The notes beneath the pieces were generated by a model. It did no database searches, was not told the origin of the DNA, and saw nothing but the letters and a program-made list of their open reading frames with translations. From positions 52,652,001-52,716,000 of the forward strand of contig NC_057847.1 in assembly GCF_910594005.1 (NCBI RefSeq): a stretch of 64,000 nucleotides of DNA. The letters run 5' to 3'. Numbering within the stretch: position 1 is the first letter of the stretch; every line of letters begins with the position of its first letter. Positions 45,831-56,477 of this stretch are shown piece after piece. The translations under genes and the position numbers were made by a program. This DNA is from Cervus elaphus. Its lineage: Eukaryota; Chordata; Mammalia; Artiodactyla; Cervidae.

Positions 45831-47397
45831 ATAAAGTGCATGATGAACCAATTAGCCTGGAGCTGGGTTGCTTCTATCTGCTCAAGTATCTCAGCTGGGA
45901 ATGGTAAATTAAAAACTAAAAGGAAATGAAGAGGAAAAAAGCACTAGAAGGCAGGAGCTTTAGATTAAATTCTGGGCCCTCACGCATAAGTTTCAGACAG
46001 ATCTCTTTTTCGTTGTTTACAGAAAAACAAGCAACATATACACAGATATCTGGCAAATAGCAGGTACCCCTATGTGGGCCTCCGTCGACTTCAGAGGTAC
46101 ACAGGTAGCCCTTGTATACCACTTGGGTAAAAAAGAAGTGTGTTCTTTCACTATCTTAACGTTAAATGCCACTTATTGAAAATGTTTTTAAAAAAGTAGT
46201 ATGGGGGTGGAGTTTTGAGCTTTAAGTTAATAAAGATTGTAAAAAGGAGCAAATAGCTCATTTGATTCAAAGATAAAAAATATAGCTGGAACCCTATGCA
46301 GAAATAATAGCTTTATTGCTTCCTGATTTGCCTACCTTTTTCTTTGACAAAGCTGGAAGAGAAATTTAAAAGTAGAATTTTGGTGAAATTTTAAAGAATA
46401 CCAAAAAAGTTATAAGAGTGACATGACACTATTCTCCAAAGGCTTTCTTAGCTTTGAAGAAGTCTAAGAAATGAGGTGAGACTGAATTATGTGGAAGAAA
46501 GAAAACAAGCAGAAGAATAGATTGGGAAACTACATGTAACTCTGCCATTAACTAACCATTTTGCCATTATTAGTTTCCTTTCTATAACTTAAGAGTCATT
46601 TAAAAAATTAATTTGCTTATTTTTATTTTTTTTAATTCAGTGAGAAGGTTAAGCTCACAGTGTTCTAAAAAATTTCTAGCTCAAAAATGTTCTCATTTTC
46701 AAATTTCATTTGGGCATTAGTAGGAAAATAATAACAATAAAATGGAGGAATTGTCACAAACATGCTTTGACTGCCTTTCAAATACAATCAGAGAATGTTT
46801 GTTTATTTTCTAGTCTTCTGGTAAAGCCTGAATTACCTTCTCTTCCTTTCCTTTTTTGTTATTCTTTTCAAAGTAGTTACTTAAGAATACTGTACAGTAT
46901 TGAATCCAAACACAATTCCATTGCTCTAAACTTTTTGGAAGTGCATTCATAAAAAAGTCAGTAGAAAAATTATTACTTAGAAGTCACAAGTCACATTCAA
47001 AATTATAACTCCACTTGGTTACCATATTGAATCTCAAATTACATTAGGCTATTTTATTAGAAAATTTTAAAAAAATGTTTCTGTGTTGAACATATGCTAT
47101 CTAATACTATTTTACAGAAATTTATTTATGCCACATCCATAAGTAAAATTAAAAAAAAAAAAGAGGAGGAGACAGAGAGAAAGAGAAATTCTAAATAATT
47201 TGCAACAAACAAATTTTTCCCCCTAAACATTCCTGCCAGGAGAGAATTGTCCTGCTACATGAATAGGTTATCTTCTTGGGGACATACTCATATGTGTCTT
47301 TGAGTCTGAGACTGTTAATCAATATTACCAGTCATGTTTCATAGCTGGGTCCTTTAATTTATCTCCAGATGGTAAATTTGAGTCAAAGTTAGTTTAA
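45831..47397. other. AT-rich unique sequence
   Basis: About 1.57 kb with no recognised gene or repeat. A-run followed by a purine stretch at 47150-47190. Confidence 0.5.
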
Positions 47398-47597
47398 TAA
47401 AATGGTGTGGGCATTAGAGTCAGACACACTTATGCTGAAAACCCAGCTTCACCACTTGCTAATTATGTGATTTCAAGCCAGTTACTGAGCCTCGGTCCGT
47501 CAACTTATAATTATGGGAATATTATCTGATCATGGAGCTATTTTAAGAATAAAAAAAATGTGAAAACTCTCAGCACAATGACTGGAACAGAGTGGCT
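47398..47597 (+). mobile_element. MIR SINE
   Basis: Plus-orientation MIR: ggcattagagtcagacacac, aaacccagcttcaccacttg, gatttcaagccagttactga and gcacaatgactggaacagag follow the MIR order closely. Confidence 0.85.
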
Positions 47598-48387
47598 GCT
47601 TGAAGGTTGTGGGAGCTGCTTTGCAGTTCCCTATTGCCTCCCCATTTGTCATAGAGAACTGCTTAGATGCACCTCCGTGAAGAGAATCCATACACAGGTT
47701 AGATGGTGGCAATTTCAGCTACAGATAAAACTGTAAATCTTCAACAATGAAATAAAGTGCTGATTAGGAAGAAGCCAGGTTAAAATTGGGCATCTTTGTA
47801 CTTGATAATATTCACTAGAAAATGGTGACCAGAAAGAGGTCAGAATTCTTGCAAAATTGACAGGTACCTTACCTAGAACACTGACTCTTACAAGAAATGA
47901 AAGGTTTCAATTTAATGTTGATTTAAAGGACAGACTCTTTTTATCAGAGTAACATCTCCTTTGGGACATACTGACAAGAATTACAGTACATCTGGCAATT
48001 ATATATTTGTGTAGGAGTGATGGGTGAGGACATTCAGGTGCTTAAACATCTCCACAAACGTAGGAGGCACTCACTACCTTTGCCAAAATGGCACAACCAC
48101 TGAAGCCGGGGAGAGAATTCCAGTCATGCTGGAATTCAATACAGCTTTCTTTTGAATATCCTTGTGGATCTGTTTACTCTCAAACAATTCATGTGCTTCC
48201 ACACACACGGATTCAAAGATGAAGCCATTCTGGGAGCAAAGTAATTGACAGATAAATATTATTGATTGCATTTAACCAAATATCTTGAGAACATCAAGGA
48301 TCTGGTTGGATAGAGAGCACAGACAACATGGATGGCTCTGCAATTGACATGCAGTTCTTCCCTCTCTTGCAGATTTGCATAAAGTTT
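47598..48387. other. Unique sequence
   Basis: No recognised repeat. A 65-codon minus frame (48074-48271) has no domain. Confidence 0.5.
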
Positions 48388-48425
48388 TTCTTTCTTTCTT
48401 TCTTTCTTTCTTTTTTTTTTTTTTT
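48388..48425 (+). repeat. TTTC microsatellite plus T run
   Basis: About six TTTC units followed by a T run of roughly 14. No retroelement body is attached on either side, so it is a simple repeat and not a LINE tail. Confidence 0.85.
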
Positions 48426-48760
48426 GTCAGAAAAAATTATGAAAGTGTCACTTTCCCTTTGCAGTTAATTCAGGAGAGATCCTCAATTCGAGCAGGGCAC
48501 ATTTTCATGCAAATATAGCAGCACAGTTTCCAGCCCCCTAATAGCTTCTTACAAATGATGTGCCATTACAACGAGGTTTATTTAAACAAATTTAATACAT
48601 CTTTAATCAAGCTGGAGAGCATTTTCAAAGGTCACGCTCCAAATCAGGATCACTGTACTGAGCTTATCAAAGTATTAGCTTAAGGGGGAGGGAGAATTAT
48701 TTCTTGGACAAGTAATTTTAGGCAAATCTTTATTTACATTTTTATTCAGTTATTAAATTT
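48426..48760. other. Candidate conserved non-coding block
   Basis: Non-repetitive, balanced-composition text (for example gttaattcaggagagatcct, ctaatagcttcttacaaatg, gatgtgccattacaacgagg). It lacks microsatellites, CpG-decay patterns of old repeats, or frames. Such blocks in gene deserts are often conserved enhancers. I cannot test conservation here. Purely a composition-based suggestion. Confidence 0.3.
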
Positions 48761-50395
48761 TATTCCTCTCCCTCCTCCTTCTAGTCTCCATTTATGAACC
48801 TATAAGAAAGTCTGCAAATGGAGCTATAAGCATATCACTGCAGTCAGTCCTTCTAGAGGCGACGCCTTTGAAGACAGGCGGTCTAAAATGCAAGGACAGG
48901 AGACCAGGCATTTTCAATGTCAAAGATAATCTTTTAGTGCCTCTAAAGCATCCTTCCCAAAGGTCTCACATTAGGCTCTGTATACATTGCTGAAATTCTA
49001 ATGCACTGTTTCCTCGATGGACAAATGAAATAGACTTTGAGACTTGCCCTAACCAAGACCCTCATTCTTTCTCCCTCTCTTTCTGTGTCTCTGTCTCTAT
49101 TTCTCACACTATGTATAACATATATGCAAACACATAGTTGTCTTTCATTAATTATTCCCATAAGCACTTAATGTGATTATTCCAGGTTCTTCCTGACTCC
49201 TGAATCTTTAACATGAACAATTAGAGAACAAAAAAGATCAGCTTGATGCTCCTAAGAAAAATAAATTTATCTTTGATACTAAATCTTCGGACAAATGTCA
49301 GTAACAGCAACCACCATATGCAGTCACAATGACAGAGGAAATGTCAGTGTTTTCAGTGTGAGTTTCCATTCTGTACAATTCAACCCTTTACCCAAGTATA
49401 AAAGTAACTAATGAGGCCCCGAGATTAAAGGGGAAGTGAGCTCTGCAAGAACACAGAAATAGCTGATGGGAAGAGAAGAGTTACTCCCGAGGATTTTAAT
49501 GCTCATTAGACTCAGGAGCTTTCAAACTTCTCAACAACATAGAAATGAAACAGAGCATCTGAAAAGACAACCCTGAGATAATGAAAAGATCATGCAGCAC
49601 TGCTATTGAATCTATTTGGGGGTCTTAGCTCACTACCAAAACTTTCCTCTAGGGTGAAGAAAACTGGGGAACTGGGAAAAAAAAAAAAAACAAAACAAAA
49701 CAGAAAATCACAGAGATAATCATGTTTGCAGGCCAACAAGAAGCAAAGCACCACCTCTTTACATAAAGGACATGCCAGTATCAGTCCTCCCAAATGTGGT
49801 GCTGAGTAGGTCAGGGCAAAGGGAACAGGAAGTAGGTAGAAAATAGAAGAAAGGAAAGAAAATTGTTTGTGGCTTAGGATACAAGGGAATTCACAAGTAA
49901 TCAATAACAGCAGAACAAGGATCAATAAACAGTGATTTTTTATTTGGGTTGACTCACGAAGAAATTATCTAATGTCTTATTATTAAGTATTTTATGGCAA
50001 AACTTACAAGCAAAATAAAAACATAAGTAAAAGAAACAAAAACTTCCTACTGTACAGAGTGCAAAGTAAACATATTTGAAGATATACTCTCTACAGATTA
50101 ATTTTTCCCTTTCTTTCTAAGTATAATTCTCCCACTATTCTGAAGGCACAGAAAGTTATTTTTAAGGGATGTGTAGTAGAAGTTAAAAATGAAGGTGTGT
50201 TTTTAATCATTTTACACTCCTGACTTTTTCAAATTATGGGTCCTTTCAAAAAGGTGATAGATTGGTTGACGGACTGGAAAAATTATCTCAGTTAGAATAA
50301 GTAGCAGCCATTTTTTTTTTAATCTCTGAGCAAATTTTTATTTGTCTTGATGTATCTTTATCCTGGTATCAGCAACTCTACAGTAGGCTGGCTAA
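48761..50395. other. Unique sequence
   Basis: No repeat recognised except a CT-rich stretch at 49065-49105 and an A run near 49678. The reverse frame 49590-49925 (111 codons) is hydrophobic and Phe-rich because of the A run; no domain. Confidence 0.5.
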
Positions 50396-50408
50396 AACTC
50401 TGTGTCTT

Positions 50409-50754
50409 TTTTCTTTCTTTCTTCCTTTTTATTCTTTAATTGGTGGAAAATTGCTTTACAATTTTCTGTTGGTTTCTGCCACACAGCAACGTCAATAATA
50501 ATTATAGATTTGTTTATATATCCCATCCCTTTTGAGCTCCTTTCCCTTCCCCCCATCCCACCTCTCTAGGTCATCACAGAGTACCTGGTTGGGATCCCTG
50601 TGTTATTTAGCAACTTCCCACTATCTATTTCACACGATAGTGTATATATATCAATGCTATGGAAAACAGTATGGAGATTCCTTAAAAAACGAGGAATAAA
50701 TCTAGTATATGACCCAGCAATCCCACTACTGGGCATTTACCCTGAGAAAGCCAC
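50409..50754 (-). mobile_element. L1 with 5' inversion and TSD
   Basis: Left part (50435-50655) is a ruminant L1 3' UTR in reverse (gtggaaaattgctttacaat, ccatcccacctctctaggtc). Right part (50657-50754) is the L1 ORF2 end in plus orientation (aacagtatggagattcctta, gacccagcaatcccactact). aactctgtgtctt (50396-50408) and aattctgtgtctt (50755-50767) flank the whole, one mismatch in 13. A pyrimidine run at the left is the reversed A-rich tail. This is a twin-priming product. A 105-codon frame (50600-50917) spans the junction and is not a gene. Confidence 0.85.
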
Positions 50755-50767
50755 AATTCTGTGTCTT

Positions 50768-51304
50768 ACAATAACCTTAAATTCCTTGGAAAGGCTGAAT
50801 GGCCATACATTGCTTCCCCCCGGCAAGTTTGGTGGGTACTGTAGATGCTTCTCACCTAAAGTATTCTTTCCTTATCTCCCCACTCTAGCCCCATTCCCTT
50901 CACTCTCCTCTTCCTAAACCAGAGTCTTTGGAATTCTAAGAACATTGGCACAAAGTTTCAATGTCTATGGTGCCAACAATTGTGTTTCTGCATGCAGATG
51001 TGGGTGTGATGAGGTGTGGGTGTGGTGTGGCACAATTAAGATTCATTCTCAAAATTCCCTGCTGACACTATTCACTTACACAGTCTTAGATATATGCACA
51101 TCCTGGTGCACTGCTCAGAGACTCTGATATTGGATCTGACCTAAGGCATGGCATCTATATTTTGAAAAAGTTTCCTGGGTGATTGCTATAGAAAGAATAG
51201 CAGAATCCTGAAAGAACCATGTCATCTTCCTTACTAATTCATTTTCTCGCTATGTTATCCAGTCACTTATCCTCTCTAAGCTTCAGTTTGAAAGATGGAG
51301 AACC
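50768..51304. other. Unique sequence
   Basis: Less AT-rich than average. Two small frames, no domain, no named repeat. Confidence 0.5.
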
Positions 51305-51770
51305 ATTCATTTATCCCTTCATTCTTTCAGAGAGTATTTATTATGATTCTACCACGTGCTTTGCATAAATGAATATTTTTCAGGAAATTTCAGTCTAGTG
51401 GTGTAGACTGATTTCAATTTGATAGGTATGTATAAAAACCTTGGAGAGTTGTAGCTACCAGTTCTGTCCAGGGATGTCAAAGTTGGGAAGACTTCATAGA
51501 TCAAATGATATTAGCTAGGATTTAAATGATGAATATACTTTTACCAGGAGGAAGAATAAGGAGATTTTAGTAAGAAGGGGAGCATATTTAAGACACAGAA
51601 TCATGAAACATGTGGCTTATTAAGGCTGTGGTTTGAGAAATAAAATGAAACTTTTTGGTTAAGCAATGAGGTAATACTGGGAAGTGTGACTAGAAGGTAA
51701 GTTAAGACTGAACTTTGAAGTTCCTGAAAACACATGCTGAAGAATTTGGATTTTTTTTCTTGTGGAAAAT
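51305..51770 (-). mobile_element. L2-like ancient LINE 3' part
   Basis: ttcattctttcagagagtat (reverse of the L2 3' end), then gggaagacttcatagatcaa, gatttaaatgatgaata and acagaatcatgaaacatgtg follow the order of the L2 3' region in reverse. Diverged, no frame. Confidence 0.55.
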
Positions 51771-52365
51771 GAGTTATCAGTTTTTTCTTTGCCTGCTTTT
51801 AACATAGAAATCACACATACACAGAAAGATTTATAATTCCAGAGGTAAATTTGGTATCAGATAGAAGAAGAGACTAGGGCAGGAAAACTGGTTAAGAAAG
51901 AGAAACTAGAAGGGAAAGAGTTGAGAGTCACTCTTATATGAATCAACAGATCATTATGACTAACGCTAGGTGATAAGAAAACAATAGTCATTTCTACTTA
52001 ACTGGTTTGAAAATGAAACAAAATTAAATATTTTGAAATTGTAAAAAATTTGCAGCAAGGGAAATCAATGTAGAAACCTCTAAAAAGACAAACATTGATC
52101 CGATTATTCAAGTTAATAGTTTAAAAGAGAATCAATGAAGTATAGCCAGTGTCCATATGTTATTTAATGAAACTGAAAGGATGACTTGGTTCAGTAAAAT
52201 GATATGAGTTTTTTCACATATTTTGAAATACATGGAATTATAAAGACTCATCTGTTCTCCAGTTATAATTTTCTGTTTTAAACAATACAAGTTTAAAGAT
52301 TTTTGTTGTTGCTGCCATATTTCCTTCAGCAGTAAAACAATGGTAAAATTATTTACCAGCATCTC
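51771..52365. other. AT-rich unique sequence
   Basis: Nothing recognised in about 600 bp. Confidence 0.5.
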
Positions 52366-52525
52366 TGCCTGGGTTAAGAAGATTCCCGTGTAGAAAGAAG
52401 TGGCTACCAACTCCAGTATTCTTGCCTGGAGAATTCCATGGACAGAGGAGCCTGGTGGGCTATAGTCCATGGGGTCACAGAGAGTCTGTCATGACTGAGA
52501 AGCTAACACTTTCACTTTCACTTAA
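52366..52525 (+). mobile_element. Bov-tA SINE, 5'-truncated
   Basis: Plus-strand Bov-A unit (accaactccagtattcttgc ... catggggtcacagagagtct) with tail gctaacactttcactttcac. Only the end of the tRNA-like head remains. No clear target-site duplication. Confidence 0.85.
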
Positions 52526-52779
52526 GACTATGGCCCAGTGAATTACTGGATAAAACATGAATTACTTGACAATATTCTACCTATCAGTTGGGTTAAAAGA
52601 AATAACAAACCCATAATGCTCAACTCTTGAATAAGGGAATGATGTAGTGATAATAAGGTGAGGAGAAGCAATCTCTATGCAAAGGAAAATATATCTTCTC
52701 TGTGAGTCTCCCAGTACTTACCATGTTTTGGCTTGAGTAAGGGAAAACTCTGCCTACAAATATACTTTTTTGTTCATAC

Positions 52780-53634
52780 AGATTTAATTTTCTGCAAGTT
52801 TTCAGTTCATAGCAAAACTGGGAAGAAGGTAGATATTTCCCATATACTTCTGGCCCCACCACATGCACAGGCTCTCCAACAATCAACATCTTACACCAGA
52901 AGGGTAAATTTGTTACAATTGGTGACTCTACATTTATATATCATTACAACATTAAATCCATTATATTATGGCTCATTCTTTGTATTGTATACTCTACTGG
53001 ATTTGACAAATGTTTAATGAAGTGTAGCCAAAGTTATAGTATCATAAAAACAGTTTCACTGACTTAAATAGCTTCTGTGTTGCACCTATTCATCACTCCA
53101 TCCCCTCTAACCCCTGTAAATCACAGATTTTTCCACTGTCTCCTAGTGATATCTTTTCTAGAACTTCATATAGTTGGAACTGTACAGTATTTGGCCTTCT
53201 AAGATTGGCTTCTTTCATTTAAATATTCATTAAAAAAAAAAGTTTTTCCATGTCTTTTCATAGTTCTATAGCTTATTTCTTTTTAGCACTGAATAATATC
53301 CCACTGTCTGGATGTACCACAGTTTATTTATTCACATACCTACTGAAGGACAACTTGGTTGCTTCCAAGTTTTGGCAGTTAAAAGTAAAGCTTCTATAAA
53401 TACTCATGTGCAGTCTTCTGTGCGGACAAAAGTCTTCAACTCATTTGGGTAAATACCAAGAAGTACAATTGCTAGACTGTATGGTAAAAATATGTTGTTT
53501 GTAGGAAACTGCTAAACCCTCTTCTAATGTAATTATATCATTTTGTCCTTCCACTAACAATAAATGTGGTTTTCTGTTGTTCTACATTCTTGTCAGCATT
53601 TGGTGCTATCAGTGTTTTGGATTTTGGCCAGTCT
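52780..53634 (-). mobile_element. L1 3' half (minus), left part
   Basis: Reverse L1: cccatatacttctggcccca, gatgtaccacagtttattta, ggttgcttccaagttttggc and catttgggtaaataccaag are successive 3' UTR and ORF2-end blocks. Split at 53635 by a BovB insertion, then continues at 54349. Confidence 0.9.
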
Positions 53635-53646
53635 AATAGGTACGAA

Positions 53647-54336
53647 AGCTCAACATTCAAAAAACTAAGATCATGGCATCTGGTCCCATCACTTCATGGG
53701 GAATAGATGGGGAAACAGTGGAAACAGCAACAGACTTTATTTTTGGGGGCTCCAAAATCACTGCAGATGGTGACTGCAGCCATGAAATTAAAAGACACTT
53801 ACTCCTTGGAAGGAAAGTTATAAACAACCTAGACAGCATATTGAAAAGCAGAGACATTACTTTGCCAACAAAGTTCGTCTGGTCAAGGCTATGGTTTTTC
53901 CAGTGGTCATGTATGGATGTGAGAGTTGGACTGTGAGGAAAGCTGAGCGCCAAAGAATTGATGCTTTTGAACTGTGGTGTTGGAGAAGACTCTTGAGAGT
54001 CCCTTGGACTGCAAGGAGATCCAACCAGTCCATCCTGAAGGAGAGAAGTCCTGGGTGTTCATTGGAAGAACTGATGCTGAGGCTGAAACTCCAATACTTT
54101 GGCCACCTTATGCGAAGAGTTGACTCATTGGAAAAGACCCTGATGCTGGGAGGGGTTAGGGGCAGGAGGAGAAGGGGACGACAGAGGATGAGATGGCTGA
54201 ATGGCATCACCGACTCGGTGGACATGAGTTTGAGTAAACTCCGGGAGTTGGTGTTGGACAGGGATGCCTGACGTGCAGCAGTCCATGGGGTCACAAAGAA
54301 TCGGACATGACTGAGCAACTGAACTGAACTGAACTG
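53647..54336 (+). mobile_element. BovB 3' fragment nested in L1, with TSD
   Basis: Plus-strand BovB of 690 bp from the ctcaacattcaaaaaactaa block to the gaactgaactgaact tail. aataggtacgaa (53635-53646) and aataggtatgaa (54337-54348) flank it, a 12-bp duplication with one mismatch taken from L1 text. Well preserved, so younger than the L1. Confidence 0.95.
53673..54271 (+). pseudogene. BovB C-terminal coding remnant
   Basis: Frames 53673-53936 and 53891-54271. The second is a long clean stretch of the BovB C-terminal region: FELWCWRRLLRVPWTARRSN, KLQYFGHLMRRVDSLEKTLM and a basic GRRRRGRQRMRW patch before the terminal segment. No reverse transcriptase motif is included. 5'-truncated, inactive. 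Confidence 0.85.
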
Positions 54337-54348
54337 AATAGGTATGAA

Positions 54349-54915
54349 ATGATATCAACCTGTTTTAATTTGCATTTCCCTACCTAATGACATATGATGT
54401 TGAGCATCTGCTAATAGGCTTATTTGCCTCTATCTTCTTTGGTGACTTGTCTGTCCAGGCCTTTCCTCATTTTTAATCAGGTTTTGTTCTCTTATTGTTG
54501 AGTTTTAAGATTTCTTTGTATATTTTGGACAACACTTTTTTTTATCAGATATTTTTTCAAAGATATTTTCTATCCAGTTGTGGCTTGTCTTATTTTCTTG
54601 TCAGTGTTTTCTTTTTTCTTCCCCAGAGCATGTTTTAATTTGGATGAAGTGTTTTCAGTCTTTAAATCAATGTTTTCTTTCATGGATGCTACTTTTGGTA
54701 TTGTATCTGAAAGTCATTCTTATACCTAAATTTATATAGATTTCCTTCTATATATTGTCTTCCTATGGTGTTACATTTTTGCATTTTATATTTATGTCTA
54801 TGATCCATTTTGAGTTAGTTTTTGTGAGGGGTATAAAGTCTTTGTCTAGGTTCATTTTTCTCATACACATGGATGCCCACTTATTCTAATTTGCTTTTGC
54901 TCAGGGAGAAGAAAA
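54349..54915 (-). mobile_element. L1 3' half (minus), right part
   Basis: Resumes after the BovB: gttttaatttgcatttccct, gatgttgagcatctgctaat, ttgttgagttttaagatttc and gatccattttgagttagttt. These are ORF2 blocks in reverse. Fades near 54915. Confidence 0.9.
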
Positions 54916-55082
54916 TAATTTTATCAGGTATGGACATTATTTTGTTTAGGAAAGGGTTGTTATGAACCCCATTTTCTATTTATAGTAGGTTCTTGGGTCC
55001 TGCCTGGAAACTGGAAGATCAGAAAAGGAGAGCCAACAATATTCTGGAAAGAGTATAGAGCCATACTCTGAAAGACAAGTTT

Positions 55083-55492
55083 TTGTTGTTGTTCAGTCAC
55101 TCAGTTGTGTCTGACTCTTTGCGACCCCATGAACTGCAGCATGCCAGGCTTTCTTGTTCTTCACCATCTACCAGAGTGTGCAAACTCATTTATTGATTCA
55201 GTGATCCCATCCAACCATCTCATCCTCTCTTGTCCCCTTCTCTTCCTGCCCTCTATCTTTCCCATCATCAGGGTCTTTTCAACAAGCTGGCTCTTCACAT
55301 CATGTGGCCAAAGTATTGGAGCTTCAGCATCAGTCCTTCCAGTGAATATTCAGGGTTGATGTCCTTTAAGATTGACTGGTTTGACCTCCTCACTGTCCAA
55401 GGGACTCTTAAGAATTTTCTCCAGCACCACCATTGGAAAGCATCAGATCTTCGGCACTCAGCTTTCTTTATGGTCTACTCACATCCATACAT
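55083..55492 (-). mobile_element. BovB 3' end
   Basis: Reverse BovB terminal 410 bp (gttgttcagtcactcagttg to cacatccatacatgac). Several small deletions. No target-site duplication recognised. Confidence 0.9.
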
Positions 55493-55898
55493 GACTAATA
55501 GTGTTGTCAGTATCTTGCCTTTAGGAAATTCTTGAAACATATCAAACATTTTTATTTTCTTATCTTGGATAAGCATTTTTTGCCCTTGGGGGAATGTATG
55601 TGTTTGGTCTGAAAAACTCCCCTTAAGAATTTAGAAGTTAGCAAATATGAAGGGGGGCCATATTCTGAACTAAATAAATCAAACATTCAGAAATATACTA
55701 CAAAGAATTACTGTGTACTGCATATCACCATGGCACATGAGGGGGCCAGATTCTATGGTGTTTCAAGGATGGAACACTGTCCTTGAGAGCAGTGTATTGT
55801 TATTTGTCTAAGGAAAATTGAAAGGGGTACTTCCTCAGGAGAGATAAAAATAAGGTAAGGCTCCAGAAGGAAAACAAGATCAGAAATAGGGGTCTGCT
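55493..55898. other. Unique sequence between BovB tails
   Basis: About 400 bp, no gene or repeat identified. Confidence 0.5.
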
Positions 55899-55910
55899 AA
55901 TAAACAGACT

Positions 55911-56465
55911 TGTGTCTTTCTCCTTGGAGGGTTTCTTTCTCCTTGGAAGAAAAGTTATGATCAACCTAAATGGCATATTAAAAAGCAGAAACATTACTTT
56001 GCCAACAAAGGTCCATCTAGTCAAAGCTATGTTTTTTCCAGTAGTCATGAATGGATATGAAAGTTGGACTATAGAGGGCCAAAGAATTGATGCTTTTGAA
56101 CTGTGGTGTTGGAGAAGACTCTTTAGAGCCCATTGGGCTGCAAGGAGATCCAGTCAGTCCATCCTAAAGGAAATCAGTGCTTAATATTCATTGGAAGGAC
56201 TGATGTTGAAGCTGAAACTCCAATACTTTGGCCACCTGATGTGAAGAACTGACTTATTTGAAAAGACCCTGATGTTGGGGAAGATTGAAGGTAGAAGGAG
56301 AAGGGGGTGACAGAGGATGAGATGTTTGGATGGCATCATTGACTCAATGGACACGAGTTTGAGTAAACTCCAGGAGTTGGTGATGAACAGGGAAGCCTGG
56401 CGTGCTGCAGTCCATAGGGTCACAAAGAATAGGACACAACTGTGCCACTGAACTGAACTGAACTG
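55911..56465 (+). mobile_element. BovB 3' fragment with TSD
   Basis: Plus-strand BovB of 555 bp ending in gaactgaactgaactg. aataaacagact (55899-55910) and aataaacagcct (56466-56477) flank it, one mismatch in 12. Its 5' edge has a small duplication: tttctccttgga occurs at about 55917 and 55935 before the regular BovB text. Confidence 0.9.
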
Positions 56466-56477
56466 AATAAACAGCCT

